DNA from: Nissolia schottii
Lineage: Eukaryota; Streptophyta; Magnoliopsida; Fabales; Fabaceae
Assembly: GCA_003254905.1 (NCBI GenBank)
Contig: QANU01009600.1
Coordinates: 38,297-102,296, forward strand
DNA length: 64,000 bases
Direction: 5' to 3'
The notes beneath the pieces were generated by a model. That model was not told where the DNA came from, did no database searches, and was given only the letters and a program-made list of their open reading frames with translations. The position numbers were made by a program, and so were the translations under genes. This document shows, piece by piece, positions 31,754 to 45,600 of this stretch (within the stretch, counting starts at the first letter, position 1; each line of letters begins with the position of its first letter).

Positions 31754-32563
31754 TAAGAGAGAGAATAAAAATGACATTTGTCTTTTGCCTTTTCTCATTT
31801 TTTTATCTTTATAAAGGTTGATTGTCGTGCGTTAAAAATGTTGGTTGCTATATGTTAAAACTGGTGGTTTTTGTTTATGTTAGAAGAGAGAGAAAATAAG
31901 TAGAAAAGAGAGAGACAAAAAAAATTGTAGGAAGTACTTTAAAAAAGAGAATGATAATTATTTTCTTTTTTGTTTTTTCTCATCCTTTTTTATTTTTAAG
32001 AAGGTTCATTGTTGTGTGTGAAAAATATTAGTTACTAGTTTTGTTAAGAGAAAAAAAAATGCAAAAAAGTACTTGTAAGTGAGAGAATAACATTTTTTTT
32101 ATTTTTTTAATTATTTTAATTCTTAATAGAACTCTCCTTTCATTTTGTATTTTATATACCTTTTTGTATGGTACTATACGGATCAGGAGGCCCAATAACG
32201 TTTAAAAAAAGGGAAAAGAAAGTGAAAGCGAAAAGATTAGAGGTTAAACGCTGAAAGGACGAGGTTGAGTTGGCAGCGCAATCCAACAAATCCAAAACAC
32301 AAAACAAGAGGATTAACAAACTTTGGCACCATTTGCTAACTGCCTTCGTTTTCTCCTTCCCGTAAAAGCGTTTCGTTTGGACGCCCGCAAGGGTTCTTCT
32401 ACTACTACTAGTCTTCTTCTAATTTTACCCTAATTTCTCAATTTTATAAATTAATTAAATAGTATAGTATGGTGTTTACATTTTCCCCCATATTTTTCTG
32501 TGGACCGTTTCCTATTCCAATATATATAAATATTTTCCACCCGAAGAAAGAAACTGCCTTAGG

Positions 32564-32599
32564 AGCTGATGAATTAATTAATTAATTAATTAATTAATC
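32564..32599. repeat. (TTAA)n microsatellite
   Basis: ATTA units repeated about eight times, shortly upstream of the DENN gene. Confidence 0.9.
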
Positions 32600-32639
32600 T
32601 TAAATATTACATCTCTGTTTCCCCTTTTCTTAAAGCCTT

Positions 32640-32747
32640 ACCCCTGTTTCATGGCCGCCTGAACTTCTCTCTCTTCCTCCTCTCTGTCTCTCTCTCCAAA
32701 ACTCTCTGTCTTTCCTATTATTATTTCCTTTATTCCGCTATATCTAG
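32640..32747 (+). other. Probable 5' non-coding exon of the DENN gene
   Basis: A CT-rich leader-like stretch ends at TATCTAG followed by GTGAGA, a good 5' splice site. An acceptor (GTGTTTAG) at 33620 lies ten bases before the start codon at 33631. Together they suggest a leader intron of about 870 bp. The transcription start is not visible. Confidence 0.4.
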
Positions 32748-33630
32748 GTGAGAATGCTCTTTTTTATTTCTCATTTTTTATTTCTTTTTTTTTCCCTTTC
32801 CTACGATGTTTCCATGTCCCAATTTCAGCTGTGCGTCTGTTCAATTACGTTCGAGGTTGCCGTTTTTTTTTTTTTAACATTTTCTAAATGAGAAACAACT
32901 ATCAAAGTTTCATCTTATAGAACTTTCCCTGTGTTATTTTCCTTTTATTTTTTTCCTTGGTTCGTTCTGGGGTGCTTCAGTTCAATTAAATTATCTTTTT
33001 CTTCATGCGTTCATTCAATTTTTGCATCGAGTTTTCACCCTCTCCGGGTTTTTCAGCTTGTATAATAGACATAGTAGAACATGAAACAGAAGATAGTTAC
33101 GTTTTGCTTTGGAGAAACTGAGTTTGAGTTTTGACATCCGATTAGTATATGATGTTGTGATGTTCTTATGGCTTAAAAAGAAGGTTAATTTTTTTATTCA
33201 AAATATGTGGAAGCTTTGGGATATTTGCAGCTTTGTAAGGCATGAGGAAGAAAGGGAAAATAAATGATGGGAGAATGGTCCCACAGCATGTGCTAGGATC
33301 AATTTTTTATTCCCTTTTGTTATTCAGTGGGTGGCTTGTTGCCATTACCAATGAGAATAGTTTTCTAATGCTAATGTCTCTTACTTTTGAAGAGTGATAG
33401 TAGCAGGTTTTGGTGAATTGTTGGTATACTTGTTTATAACCATCTTGATATGCTGTACTTTTTGTAGTTTTGTTTACTTTATTTATATTGCCTTGCTTGT
33501 TGTTCAGGATGGGTTTGATATTTGTTTTAGCTTTAATTCTGGCGGATTTGAGACTCTCTTGAAGTTTACATTGCTTATGAGGGAATTTAACTTGTTTGAG
33601 TCATTCCTTATCGTGTTTAGGAATAAACAA

Positions 33631-36600
33631 ATGGCTCAAATGACAAAGGAGGAGGAGTCAGGTAGTCCTGGTTGGGGTGCTTCTTTTTTTATGCAGACGA
33701 CAGAGGATGTGGCTAAAGCTGTTGCTGCTGCTATGAATTCTCCAAGGCCTTCAGTGGTATATTCGCCAAACGATGACCATGGTGGTAGCCAACTTCAGAG
33801 GCTGCAGTATCAAGTTTCAAAAATGATAAAAGGATTTTCACATACTCCTGAAGTTAAATACACAAATTACAATCCCGAAATCCTGACAAGTCAGAAGCGT
33901 CAATGGGCTGAAAACTTTCAGTTGCAGAACATGGTAAAGTCTTCTGATTGAGTGCATGGGACTGGAATCACTTGTTCCTTCCACTTTTTTGAGTGTATAT
34001 ACTGTAAAGACACTTAAGCTGCTAGTTAATGTAGCATCGTTGGCTTTTGGTTTTGAATGCTCTCTTTTCTTTGCTCTTTCTTTTGTGGTTTCATTCTAGT
34101 ATCACTTAGCTGAATTTTCAGCTGTTTCCCTGTTTGCCAACATGTCTCTTCTCATGTTTCTTCATGCTGCATGCCATCATCAGCCTTTATGATTTATGCT
34201 GTTTCTTTTTTGACTCAGCGCACACACTCACAAACTATGTTGTTCGTGGATCGTTTTCATGCACTTATATACTCTCTTTTATTTGAGTTCATAGGACCAT
34301 AGGTCTTGGAAGGAGCCGACTAGGCTGTTTGAAAGCATGGTGGTTGTTGGACTTCATCCTAATTGTGATATTCAGGCACTGCAAAGGCAATATGTTGTTA
34401 GAAAGTCTGAAGGCTCTGGTAAATTGAGAAGTGCACTAGGTTTTCAGAATCAATCTCGTGTAGAACCGAATCTTGAACCTCAGGTTTTGATCGTTGGTTA
34501 AAGATATTGAATTATTTTTGTTGTTGTTATTATTATTATGATTCCAATATTCTTACTGCCTCTTGACTTTCATTGACCACTGTCTTTATATATCACTATC
34601 AATGAAAACTGAATGTTCAATTTTTTTCAGGTCTTATTTGTTTACCCTCCAGAAAAAAAGCTGCCTCTTAAAGACAAGGATCTTCTTTCTTTCTGCTTCC
34701 CTGGAGGCGTGGAGGTTAGGTGTATGCATGATGAACTTTAAATTTTTTTCCTATCATTTTTATATATTACTACCAATACAATCAAATAATCAATAGTATC
34801 AAGGTATTGTCATCATTAATGTTATTCAGATAAGGAAAGATCTAATGCAAATTATCTCTAGCATCAGGGAGTTACTATGATTTATGACTCCCCAAAAAAT
34901 AAAATTAGCAACAAGTCATAGCATTTTAAGAGATATTTGCTCAAATTGATCCCATGGACAAAGGAACATTTATGTCATAAACGTTTCCAAACTTCAGCTT
35001 CATGGGTCTGCCTGTCTGTCTTGGTATTTTCTTTTGTTTCCAGGGAGTTTGTATTCATAGCTATTGTGCTATTTTCATATGGCAGAAGCAAAAAGGTGGG
35101 TCGGGGATAGGATGGAGGTGTGAGGCCTGACTCCCATTAAAGCCAAAAAGATTAGGGAACATTACTTGCATAATGAAAAAACACGTTAACTTAGATTAGT
35201 TACCCACTCTTAAGTATACGAATTGCATCCTGATGAGTCAGAGTGATCAATATTTAAATTCTTGGCATCAATATTAATTCATGTTTGTACCTGTACAGGA
35301 AGCAGTCTTTAGGGTCATGCTCTTGTCTGTTTTGTCTTAGATTCATTTATTTTCAAGTGAATGACTTATGCAGAGATTTTGCCAAGTTTTAAATTCTTTT
35401 GTATGCAATTTTAGGTTCATGCTGTTGAGAGAACCCCTTCAATGAGTGAGTTGAACGAAATTCTCTTTGGGCAGGTATTTATACATTATATGCTTCTATT
35501 AGAATGATGCAAATTTCTTTCCTGGATCATAATGGATTGATTTTTTCTTCCTTCTCCTTCCCCCTTTACATGTGATCAATTAATATTGACAAACCCTCTG
35601 AGATGATGTATGTATCTTTTTTCAATCTGGTTACTCTCTATCTACAACTTCTTTGTGTGTAGACATAGTATAATAAAGTTGGAAACTTACTCTGAAACGG
35701 CATTTTATTTGTTCATGATGCTTATTTCTTGAAAATGGTTAGATTAAGTTGTTGTATTGCAGTTCCTTGAAATTAAAGACACTACAATTTTAGCTAGGTA
35801 TTTCAGGTTTGTCAGCTCTTCATGCTTGGTTTCAGTAGATCTTGTTGTTTTTAATTCTTTTTAATTGTTTGTTTCATTGCTAACAAACTTTGGTCTTTTG
35901 GTATTTCTTTTCCCTATTTATGCTATGTTGAAGTTTTGATATCAAAATTTCATTTACTTTCGAGTGTTGACAACCAATTTATTTGATGAATTTGGAGGGA
36001 AATCTAAGTTTTAAGTTTTTAAACACTGATACCCAGTGATGTGTTTGTGTATTGATTATTTGCAGGAACACCTTAAACAAAGGGATCTGTCATTTGTATT
36101 TAGGTTACAGGTAACTGAAGCTATATAGTTTTAATTCGTTTCTACTTCCTCACGTTTCTTCTTTTGGCTGTTGCTTGTCCAAATGATTTTGACGACTCTT
36201 ACTTATGTGGACTTCTGATATTTTTCCCCTAACATCAACACATTCTAGGGATGGAGGTTGGATCACAGGAAACTCTTTCAAACTGTTTAAAACTATATAA
36301 GGGATAATGGGAATAAACTACACTCTTGACACGTCTTTCATTTTTTATTCTCTCCAATGCATATTTGTACTTGATATTCTTGGCTAATATTATTTGTACT
36401 GAAAGGAGTTCCTATCCTAGTTAACATATTTCTTCCTACCAAATAAACAATGCCTTAAGGAGTGGACCCATCGAGTGCATATTTGATTAATCAGTTCTGA
36501 AGTGTGAATATGAGCATTTTATAATATATAGCATGGTTTAGAGTTGTAACTTGTAAGTCTCATTTAATTTTTATTATTTTATATTTTACTAATTCATTTA

Positions 36601-39600
36601 TTCACAATGTTACCTTTTTTTTCCTTTTTCATTTTTTAACTTCATAGGGTGCTGATAATTCAACACTTTATGGGTGCTGTGTCTTAGTTGAAGAATTAGT
36701 GCAAAAGCCCTCTGGATTGGTCTCCCTGGTTTCTGATAAGCAGTCATCTTACTCTTCTTTGAGACGCCATATACTAACCACACAGAGATGTTACTGCATT
36801 CTCTCAAGGCTCCCATTTTTTGAATTGCATTTTGGTGTATTGAATAGGTAAGTTTTCTTATAATCTCCAAGTTCCCTCCCCTGATGAGGGGTGAGAAGTA
36901 GAAAGTATTTTTGATTTCATTGTCCACAATTTGTCTGTTCTGCCCACATGCACCAAAGTAGAAAAATGTCTAGTAGCTATATCTGGAGTTAGAGAGGGTA
37001 TATGGGATTATTCAATGGTACTTTCCGAAACCTTATGCTAGTATTTTGTATTTTTTGTAAGATTGAATTGTGTCAATGTGATTGATCACTCAAGTACAGG
37101 GCGGCCTAGTGCATGATGCTCTCATTTGGTGGGGTTTGGGAGGGTCGATGTATACAACCTTATTCTCCCATGTAAAGAGGTCGTTTTCAGGATTTTAATC
37201 CGTGACTTTGAGAATAATAAAAAAATTCAGTTTCAAAATGGAGACAGATAAAATGAATATTTGCATTTTGATAATTTAATGCATTATAAAGCCACTTGGC
37301 GTTGAAAAAAGCATGTAATAAGCAATGTCTAAAAGACATGTAACATGTACTTGGGCTCCAACACACATCCCCACATGGGTGGCTGAAGGGGAAAAACACG
37401 TTTGATGATGTCTAACATTAAGGCGATGAAAGTAATTGACAATGGTGCAAATGTCTGGAACTAAGATGTAGTTTGTTGTGTCATAAATTTGGTCTTATAC
37501 AAGAATGAGTGATATTCAGTATTAAGCAAATAGGAACAAACGTTGAACTTGTCTCTTGTTTTTCCTCATCAGTCTTGTTAGATATAAAACCATTCATGTA
37601 CGTACCTAACAACTTAAACTTTAGGGGAAAATGGCTCATGATGTAACATCAGATCCTCTATAACCAAAATAGTCTGGAGTTTAATCCTCCACCCATTCTT
37701 GTAAATAAAAAATTAAAACTCACCACAAGATAAGGTGGGCCAATGCATTGTTCACAATTCTTGCTAAATGGGCTCTTAGGGATGTGTTAGATATAAAACA
37801 ATTTATGTACCTCCGGCGAATGGCTTATATTTTTAGGTTTTTTAATAGCTTACATGGTCTGTACTGTGTCTTATCTTGGTATTTGGCTGAAGTTATTTAA
37901 TCGTGCATATTATGTACATGCATTGTATTCTTGTGTGTGATAGTTGGGATCGCTTGCCTTCTAGCATGTCTGATTTGCTATATATATATATATTTCTTTT
38001 TTTGCTCATCTTACTGTGCTTATTTCTCTGTAGCATCTTCACGCAAGAAAGGCTAGAGCGGTTGACAAAAAGTGTTGGAGATTTAAATTTAGAATTCGTT
38101 GAAGGTAGTTATGAGGAAGACAACTCTGAGGGAAATTCAGAGTGTGTATTGGTGAATGATAGACCATTAGAAGACAGAGTTGATGGAAGTCCACAAGTTT
38201 CTCAATCAAGGTTAAGAAATGCCTCACTGGAAAATATTGAGGATGATAGTAACCATCATGAGCGACAAGTGGTTAATGGGGAGCTGCACACATTTAGGGG
38301 GAGTCTCACCGAGGAAAGCATTGAGCCAATTGATCCTGAAACTGATAGAAAAACTGCCAAAGAAGAATCTGGCCGTACAAATTCTGAGGATAATGATCTG
38401 CATGGAGATGCTCTTGCGGCAAACAAACAATTTGAAGATAGGCGTTTACCAAATGCTATTTTGCCACTCCTGCGCCATTGCCAGTATGAAAGTTCGGAAT
38501 CTTCCTGCAGGTACTTGAAATTTGATTGTCCAGTGCATTTAGTGTGTTGCAGGATAAAATAATGAAGCTTACTGCAGAGTAGTTAATAACGCGCTATAAC
38601 AGCGCTGTAGCGGTATTTAGGATGGCAGCTGCGACAATGATGTCACATTGCGATTTCGAGAAGAACTGGTCGAGGTTGTTTGTGCACACCAGGATGAACT
38701 GTTGTGCATGCCAGTGCATGTAGTCAATCCCAGATGGTAGCGGAATGGCTGAACTCAAAAACACTATAGTGGGATGATTGCTTTTCTGAAAAATATTGAT
38801 AAATATTGTATAATTTATACAACATATATATAAATGGTAAAGAATAAAATATCACCCACAATTAAATACTTATTTATCATTTGTGCATGGCATATGGAAT
38901 GTGAGTTGATGTGGTTTGTTGTTGACATTGAATGGGTCATAAAAGCTAGCTATCCCTGCTGTGACCTTTTATTTGTTGTGACTTTTGATATTTTTTTTTT
39001 TGGGTTTGCTTTCTCTAACAGCCTATTTGGAATGAAAAAGTGTGATGAAATTGAATTCAACTGTGAATTGATTTGAGTTCTTATGTTTGGAATAGACCAG
39101 TAAATTGAAGAATTGAATTCAATTGCATTGTTTGGAATGTATATGAAAATGAAATGAATCCTTTATTTTGCAGATGCACAAAACCTGTAGTTCAAAGCTG
39201 TTCCTTTTCCTATCAATTCATGCTTCCCTTCCACTACCTATCCTCCCCTATTTCTTATCTATTCTCAACCAAATTCTCTCCTCCTCACTATTCCTTGCCA
39301 GCTCAGTATTTGGTTTTGTCATTTCCCATTCCGTCCTCCCTACCCGTGTGTTGATCCTTCATTTCCCATCCCTTTCCTTGTAGCTTACATCTTAGTAATA
39401 GGTACCTACCACTGATCACTGTGTTATCTTCTTTTAAATTATTGTCCTTGTATTCTGATTGGTGCTTCTAAAAAATTTGTTCTGCTTCATGCAGTTTTCA
39501 GGGTTCATTTTGTGAAGATAGACTTTAGGAGTGATTTGTTCATTTCTTCTAAATGATGCCTCTTAAAAATATGGTCTGCTTTGTGCAGCTTTCAAAGTTC

Positions 39601-42600
39601 ACCTTGTGAAGACAGGAATTTTAGGAGTGATGCTGATGATACCGAGGCAGAAGATGCATCATTCTCTGGCCTAGAGGATTTAAATGACCTACATGATATT
39701 CTTGAATGGGCTAAGGTTTATAAACTGGAATGCACTTAGAACTGCTGCTATTTTGTCTTCTGTAATGATATTTTATAGCTGATGTTATTTTACCAATTCT
39801 TAGGCAAATAACTGTGGGCCACTTCAGATTATAAGTGAGTATTACCGGCTAAGTTGCCCTGCAAGGGGCTCAGAACTTGGGTTTCATCCTTTGGAGCACC
39901 TGCATCCCTTGGAATATCACAGACCACACGAGACACTTCTTCACCTCGCTGGTTCAATTGTTGATTTGAAATCTTGCAGTAAAGGTCTGGAATTAGCTGA
40001 GGTATGTTGTAATAATAATAGTGTAATATGGGTTGGATTAAATTGTTTTTGTTCCACTTCAGATTTAGGATTTGAGTATTTTGTGCAGTATCATGTTTGA
40101 TAGTCATACTCATGGTAAACACATTACTTAATGGTTGTTTGTTCCTATCAGGCACATAAGTCTCTTCTGGCCGAGGAGGAGGCAACTGCATTATCAATAT
40201 TGGCTGTTGCATGCTTATGTGGTACCTTGAGACTTGAAAATGTAGGTTGAGTTTTGGCCTATGATTTTATGAAATCCATGTTCTATTTTCATATATATAT
40301 ATATATATGTATGTATATATATATATGAATACATACATATATATGTGTATGTATATGTATGTATGCATGCATGCATGTATGTATGTGTATGTATATAAAT
40401 AATATCATTGCATGCCTGATGGTGAGACTTGTAATTTGTAGAGATTTGTCACTATTAATAAATATTGCTTCTAGGCTTAAAGAGAGTATCTGGTATTAAT
40501 CATCGATTTGGTCACTCCAACTATTGTCAAATTTGAGGAAGATTGTGCATTTTGGATATGACTTAATGCTGAACAAGTTTGAGGAGGGATGTTTTTTCCT
40601 GAAATTGAAATGTAGTGATAAGTGTAACAGTTTAATGCTTGTCCATGAGTTTTAAAACTAGATATTGGCATAAATGTTTGTCTGTCCATTCTTCAGGTGC
40701 TAACATTCTTTGCAGGAGCTCTACTGGAGAAACAGATAGTTGTTGTCTGTTCTAATTTGGTATGTCTCTTTACCTTGTTCCTTAAGTTAATAATGATCTT
40801 GTGAACAGAGAAGTGGAATCGGGAATTAAATTTTTTGAGGGTCAAGTCAAAGAACATACATATGCCTTATTAAAGAGATCACATTTAATATTAATATAAT
40901 AAATGTGTATGTTAAAAAAGAAAAATCAAATGAAGGGAGCCCACGGCACGCACACACATGGCTGCCCTTTGGCTCCACCCCTGCTTGTGAAGATGATTAA
41001 TCTTCCCTATACAATTGTTTAATTGATGAATGCAAATGTTATTCCAAGTCATTGGTGACATGATATATGATTTTGTCCTTTGGATACATTGTTATTCTTA
41101 TATATTGATAAGTCCATGCTCTATTACTAACCACAGTAAACATATTTGTATTTTGGTTTTCTTCTCATTTTTCCCTGTTGATGTGCTCGTGCATATTTCA
41201 TCAGTCATAAGCTTATTTTATTGTACAAGTAATGTTATTGTTTGCAGATCTTCCAAGTTTTCTTATTCTCTGTTTGGATAATTTAATTGCCAGAAATTAG
41301 CATCTCTCTTGAATCATTGATATCTCTCCATAGACCTTGACAGAAACATTCCATCTCTCATGACCAGGGAATCCTATCTGCTTCAGTTTTGTCAGTTATT
41401 CCACTAATCCGACCCTACCGATGGCAAAGCCTGCTAATGCCGGTTTGACATCTTTCCGTTTTCAGAGTTAGATTGAATATTAATATTTACATGTTTTAAA
41501 TCTCTCTTTTCAACCTTATAGTGTTTGATAAGAATATTTTCTTCCAGGTTTTACCAAATGACATGCTTGAATTTTTGGATGCACCTGTCCCTTATGTAGT
41601 GAGTGTTCTGTTCTTCTAGCTTTTAAGAAAAGTATAGTTTTTTAAGTCAGACTATGGTTTTTTCCTTTGCTATTTTAGATTTATTTATTCTTTTAAATCC
41701 ATGTTCAGTGCTTGCTCTTGCATATGCCCTTATGTTAGGTGGATATATATTGCTTTTGGAGCTTCCAAGCTTGTAAAACCCATTTGATATTATCCTTCAC
41801 AAATTGTTTGGCAACTTGAAAACCAGTAGTTGGCATGTATAATAATGAACTAGTTTATAATTAAATAGTGTTGGTTTGAAACTAAATTAAAAACTAGTTT
41901 AATTAATTTTTCAAATTGTTCAGGAAGAATATAGAATAATGTAACAGGGAGAGATAAAATGGGATTTAGATAAAGTCAACTTAAAATAGTTGTTTTTTAT
42001 TTTTAATTAGTTTTAGTCTAAAATTGGTTTAAGTAAAAACTAGCTTTAAAAGATTTTGTTTGTTATCCAACAATATCTAAAACCTGGCCTTATTGCATCT
42101 ACATATTTCATTTTTCAAGATTGCCAAATATTTCATTTTTCAAGATTGCCAAACACCCTAGTAGGATTGTTACTGGAGAGTGTAGTTTTAAATTTGATTT
42201 CAATTGTTTTTATCTTTTTCTTTTCTGTTATCCATTTCTGAAATCTAACTGGATAAAAATTAATTCTCTAGGTTGGTATCAAGAACAAGACCAATGAAGT
42301 TCAGTCAAAGTTAACCAATGTTATTCTGGTTGATGCCAATAGAAACCAGGTGAGTAATTTTTCTCTGCATTTTTGCAATGCTGATAAAAGGCAATTTTTT
42401 CCCCAACAACGTAGTATTATTAAGAAATAGTACAGATGACCACTTCTTTCCTATCATCTTTGAAATTTCATGTCTTCAAGTGAAGGAGAATTTTATTATG
42501 CATAATAATAAATTTGTACTGCTGGATTATTATCATTTGCTTGCAGATCTACCTTCAAGTTTCATATTCTCTGGATTGGTTACTTAATATGTGTGTGTTA

Positions 42601-45600
42601 AGAAAGTGCTCAAAATTCTCTAAATCGGTTACTTAATATCTTTGTGTGTGTTAGTTTAGAAAGTGCTAAAACTGATCATTATAGCATATTTTCCTCAAGT
42701 CCTGTGTTATGGTAGGTTGGTGGGATTTGGTTGAAGCAATATTCAATTTTGGTAATTTGATAAGATAAAAGAAGAATTGTATTGATAAGAGGAGATAAGA
42801 GACAAAAGGTGGGAGGACATGAGATCCTCTATAAAAAAAAATAAGCCAAAAAAAAACTATCAATGAAGAAGGGCTTTCCAATCTCTCAACATATTGGAGA
42901 GGGAAAGACCTCTATAGAGATTATGAGCTATACACTAGGATGAAGCGAAATGCTTAATCCTATCACAAAGTACAAGTTTATTAGAAACTTGTCATTAAAA
43001 ATGCGGTAGTTGCACTCAAGCCAAATACACCAGATAGTTGCAAAAATGGCACATTGCCACAAAATATTGGCTTCTTTCCTCCTCCCAAAACCAATATAAC
43101 TTGTCAATAAGAATTGGTCTAAGGTCGCTGGGTGCACCCAACTCTCATCCAAGATACCAAAAAGACAGTTCCATAGGGAGTCAGCCATATGACAATGCAA
43201 GAACAAGTGCGTAACTGTTTCAGAGTTCACCCTAAACATAACACACACATCAAGGGAAATAACCTTGTGTGGCCTCCGAACCTGGAACATATTATGAATT
43301 CTATTGAGCAAAACTATTCAAATAAAGGATTTGACTTTATAGGGCGCTTTAGATTTCCAATGGGTTTTTTAAGGTGGAAAGTGGTTATGTTTGAGGAATG
43401 AGTTAGAAACTTAAAATAGGATTTACAAGATAGTAGCCTAGAGGAATCAAGAGGAAATGGAGTCCTACACTCTAAAGAAATTCTTAATAGGTGCATTGTG
43501 CAGGGAAGATAGGCAATATAGGCGAGGAAAAACATGACTAAAAGGGGAATCCCCTATCCAAGGATCCTCCCAAAAGGAGAATGGGGAGCCATTACCCACC
43601 TTCAAGGAGAGCAAAGGGTGAAATGAATTTTAACCTTTGGAAATAAATTTCCTAGGGCTAGAATGAGAGGATAGGTTAGCAGACTTAGCATCCCACCCAT
43701 TTGTATCCAAGCCATTTTTACTCTGAATAACTTGATGCCATAGAGAAAGAGGCTCCAAAGCAAAATGCCAAAGCCATTTAGCTGCCAAAGTAATATTTTT
43801 AGACATCAAATTAGCCAGACCCAAACCACCTTCCTTCTTAGGGCGACAACACTCCTCCCAACTAACCAAGTGGTCATGCTTCATATCCAAAGCACCGGAC
43901 CAATGAAGGCCCTCATGATCTTTCCAATGGAATTTGCTACCCCTAATGGTATGCGGAACTAAGATAGGAAGTATTGTGGGATGCTTGAAAGACAAGCTTG
44001 CATAAGGGTGATTCGATCCCCAAGAGAAAAATAAGTTCCTTTCCAAATACCAAGGCACTTAGAAATCTTTTCCAACACCGAGTCCCAGAAAGAAATAGAT
44101 ATGGGATTCCCTCTCGAAGGAACACCCAAATACACAAGAGGCCAATTCAAGATCTGACAACCAACTAAAGGAGTGGTACTGGAAAGGGCTTGAGGGTCAA
44201 CATTGATACTAGCTAAACCACTTTTTGACCAATTAATCTTCTACCTTGAGGCCAACTCAAAAATTTGAAAAAGAACAAGGGTGTTTGAAAAACTTTCTTT
44301 ATCATTGTTAAGGAACAAGATGGTATCATCAGCAAACTGCAAATAAGACCATAGTTCCCTCAGAACCAACTTTAACACCTTTAATTTACCCATTCTCAAT
44401 AGCTCTAAAGATCAAATGGCTAAGAACATTTACCACCAAAGTGGAGAGAAAAAGGGATAAAGGGTCTCCTTGCCTTAAACCCCTTTGACCTCTAAACCAA
44501 GATTTTCGCTCCCCATTAACAATCATAGAAAAAGTACACGTATTAAGACCATAGTAGTCAATCACGGATAGCGGCGCGGAGCAGTCGGCCCCAAAAAATG
44601 CTATAGCGGATAGCGGGAGCCGGAGCGAGATGACTGCTATTTCAAACCATAGAGAGAGGCATTTCCTTCTGTGTGTGCATCATCTTCAAACCATAGTTGG
44701 ATACCCAAGGCATCATTCTCATTATTCAAGTCTTCCTCCCTATTGTCGGACTCTACTCTTTGTAGAGATTCAATCAGAAGACCATCATCTTTTTCCTCAA
44801 ACAGGCTATCAGCAACATCACCCTGCCAAAGGTCCAAAGAGTCTAAATCTGAGTCTAAGTCTGAGCTATCAAAACTATCTTGCGAGTCATCTCCCCCATT
44901 GCTGTCAACTTTCCTTTTTCGCATGTCCTCCTGGCTCACTTGATCTCTTTGCTCAATGCTAGTCATCTCTTTGCAAGTCATCTCGCTCATTGTGAGACAA
45001 GGAAGTTGGCAGCAATGAAGGAGATGACTTGCAAGATAGTTTTGCTAGCTAATACCAAATATGCTAATGGTATTACATATTGAGGAACTTATAGCCTTAT
45101 CAAAACTTTAGCATATTTGGATTCTTTATGGTGCTCTGCTAAGCTAATAGTTACTTAAGATAGTTCAAATAGAGAGATTGGCGACCTTTTTTAGTTGATA
45201 CATCTGTTTTACTGTGGTTTCTGTTATTTGAATTTCTTGTATTATATAAGGATATCATATCCTCTGCTTTGTATTTCATTACCTCCCGTAGTAGTATTTC
45301 TTTCCTGTATTTCAAAAGAAACGGAACTATATAGATTAAATCTTTATAATAAGCAGGGTGGGCTAAGGATTGAATTGGGTCTGCTTGGTTCCATAGCACA
45401 GTGCAACTAAACAGTAGCATGATTTTTGAACAGATTCTTGTTTTGAGTTGTCTGACTTTCAGTTGTCTGACCAAGAAAATAAGTATGATTTTTGATCGTG
45501 AAAATGATATTAGAAAAGGAGAAAATGAAGAGGACAACATAGGCAGTTCATGTTAGGATCTGTGAATCAATTACACTTAGAGGAACTGTGCCTATGCCAG

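Noticed and set aside
33394-33630. Upstream extension of the first DENN exon
   Set aside because: Hydrophobic, intron-like sequence; an acceptor at 33620 and the family start at 33631 explain the region better.
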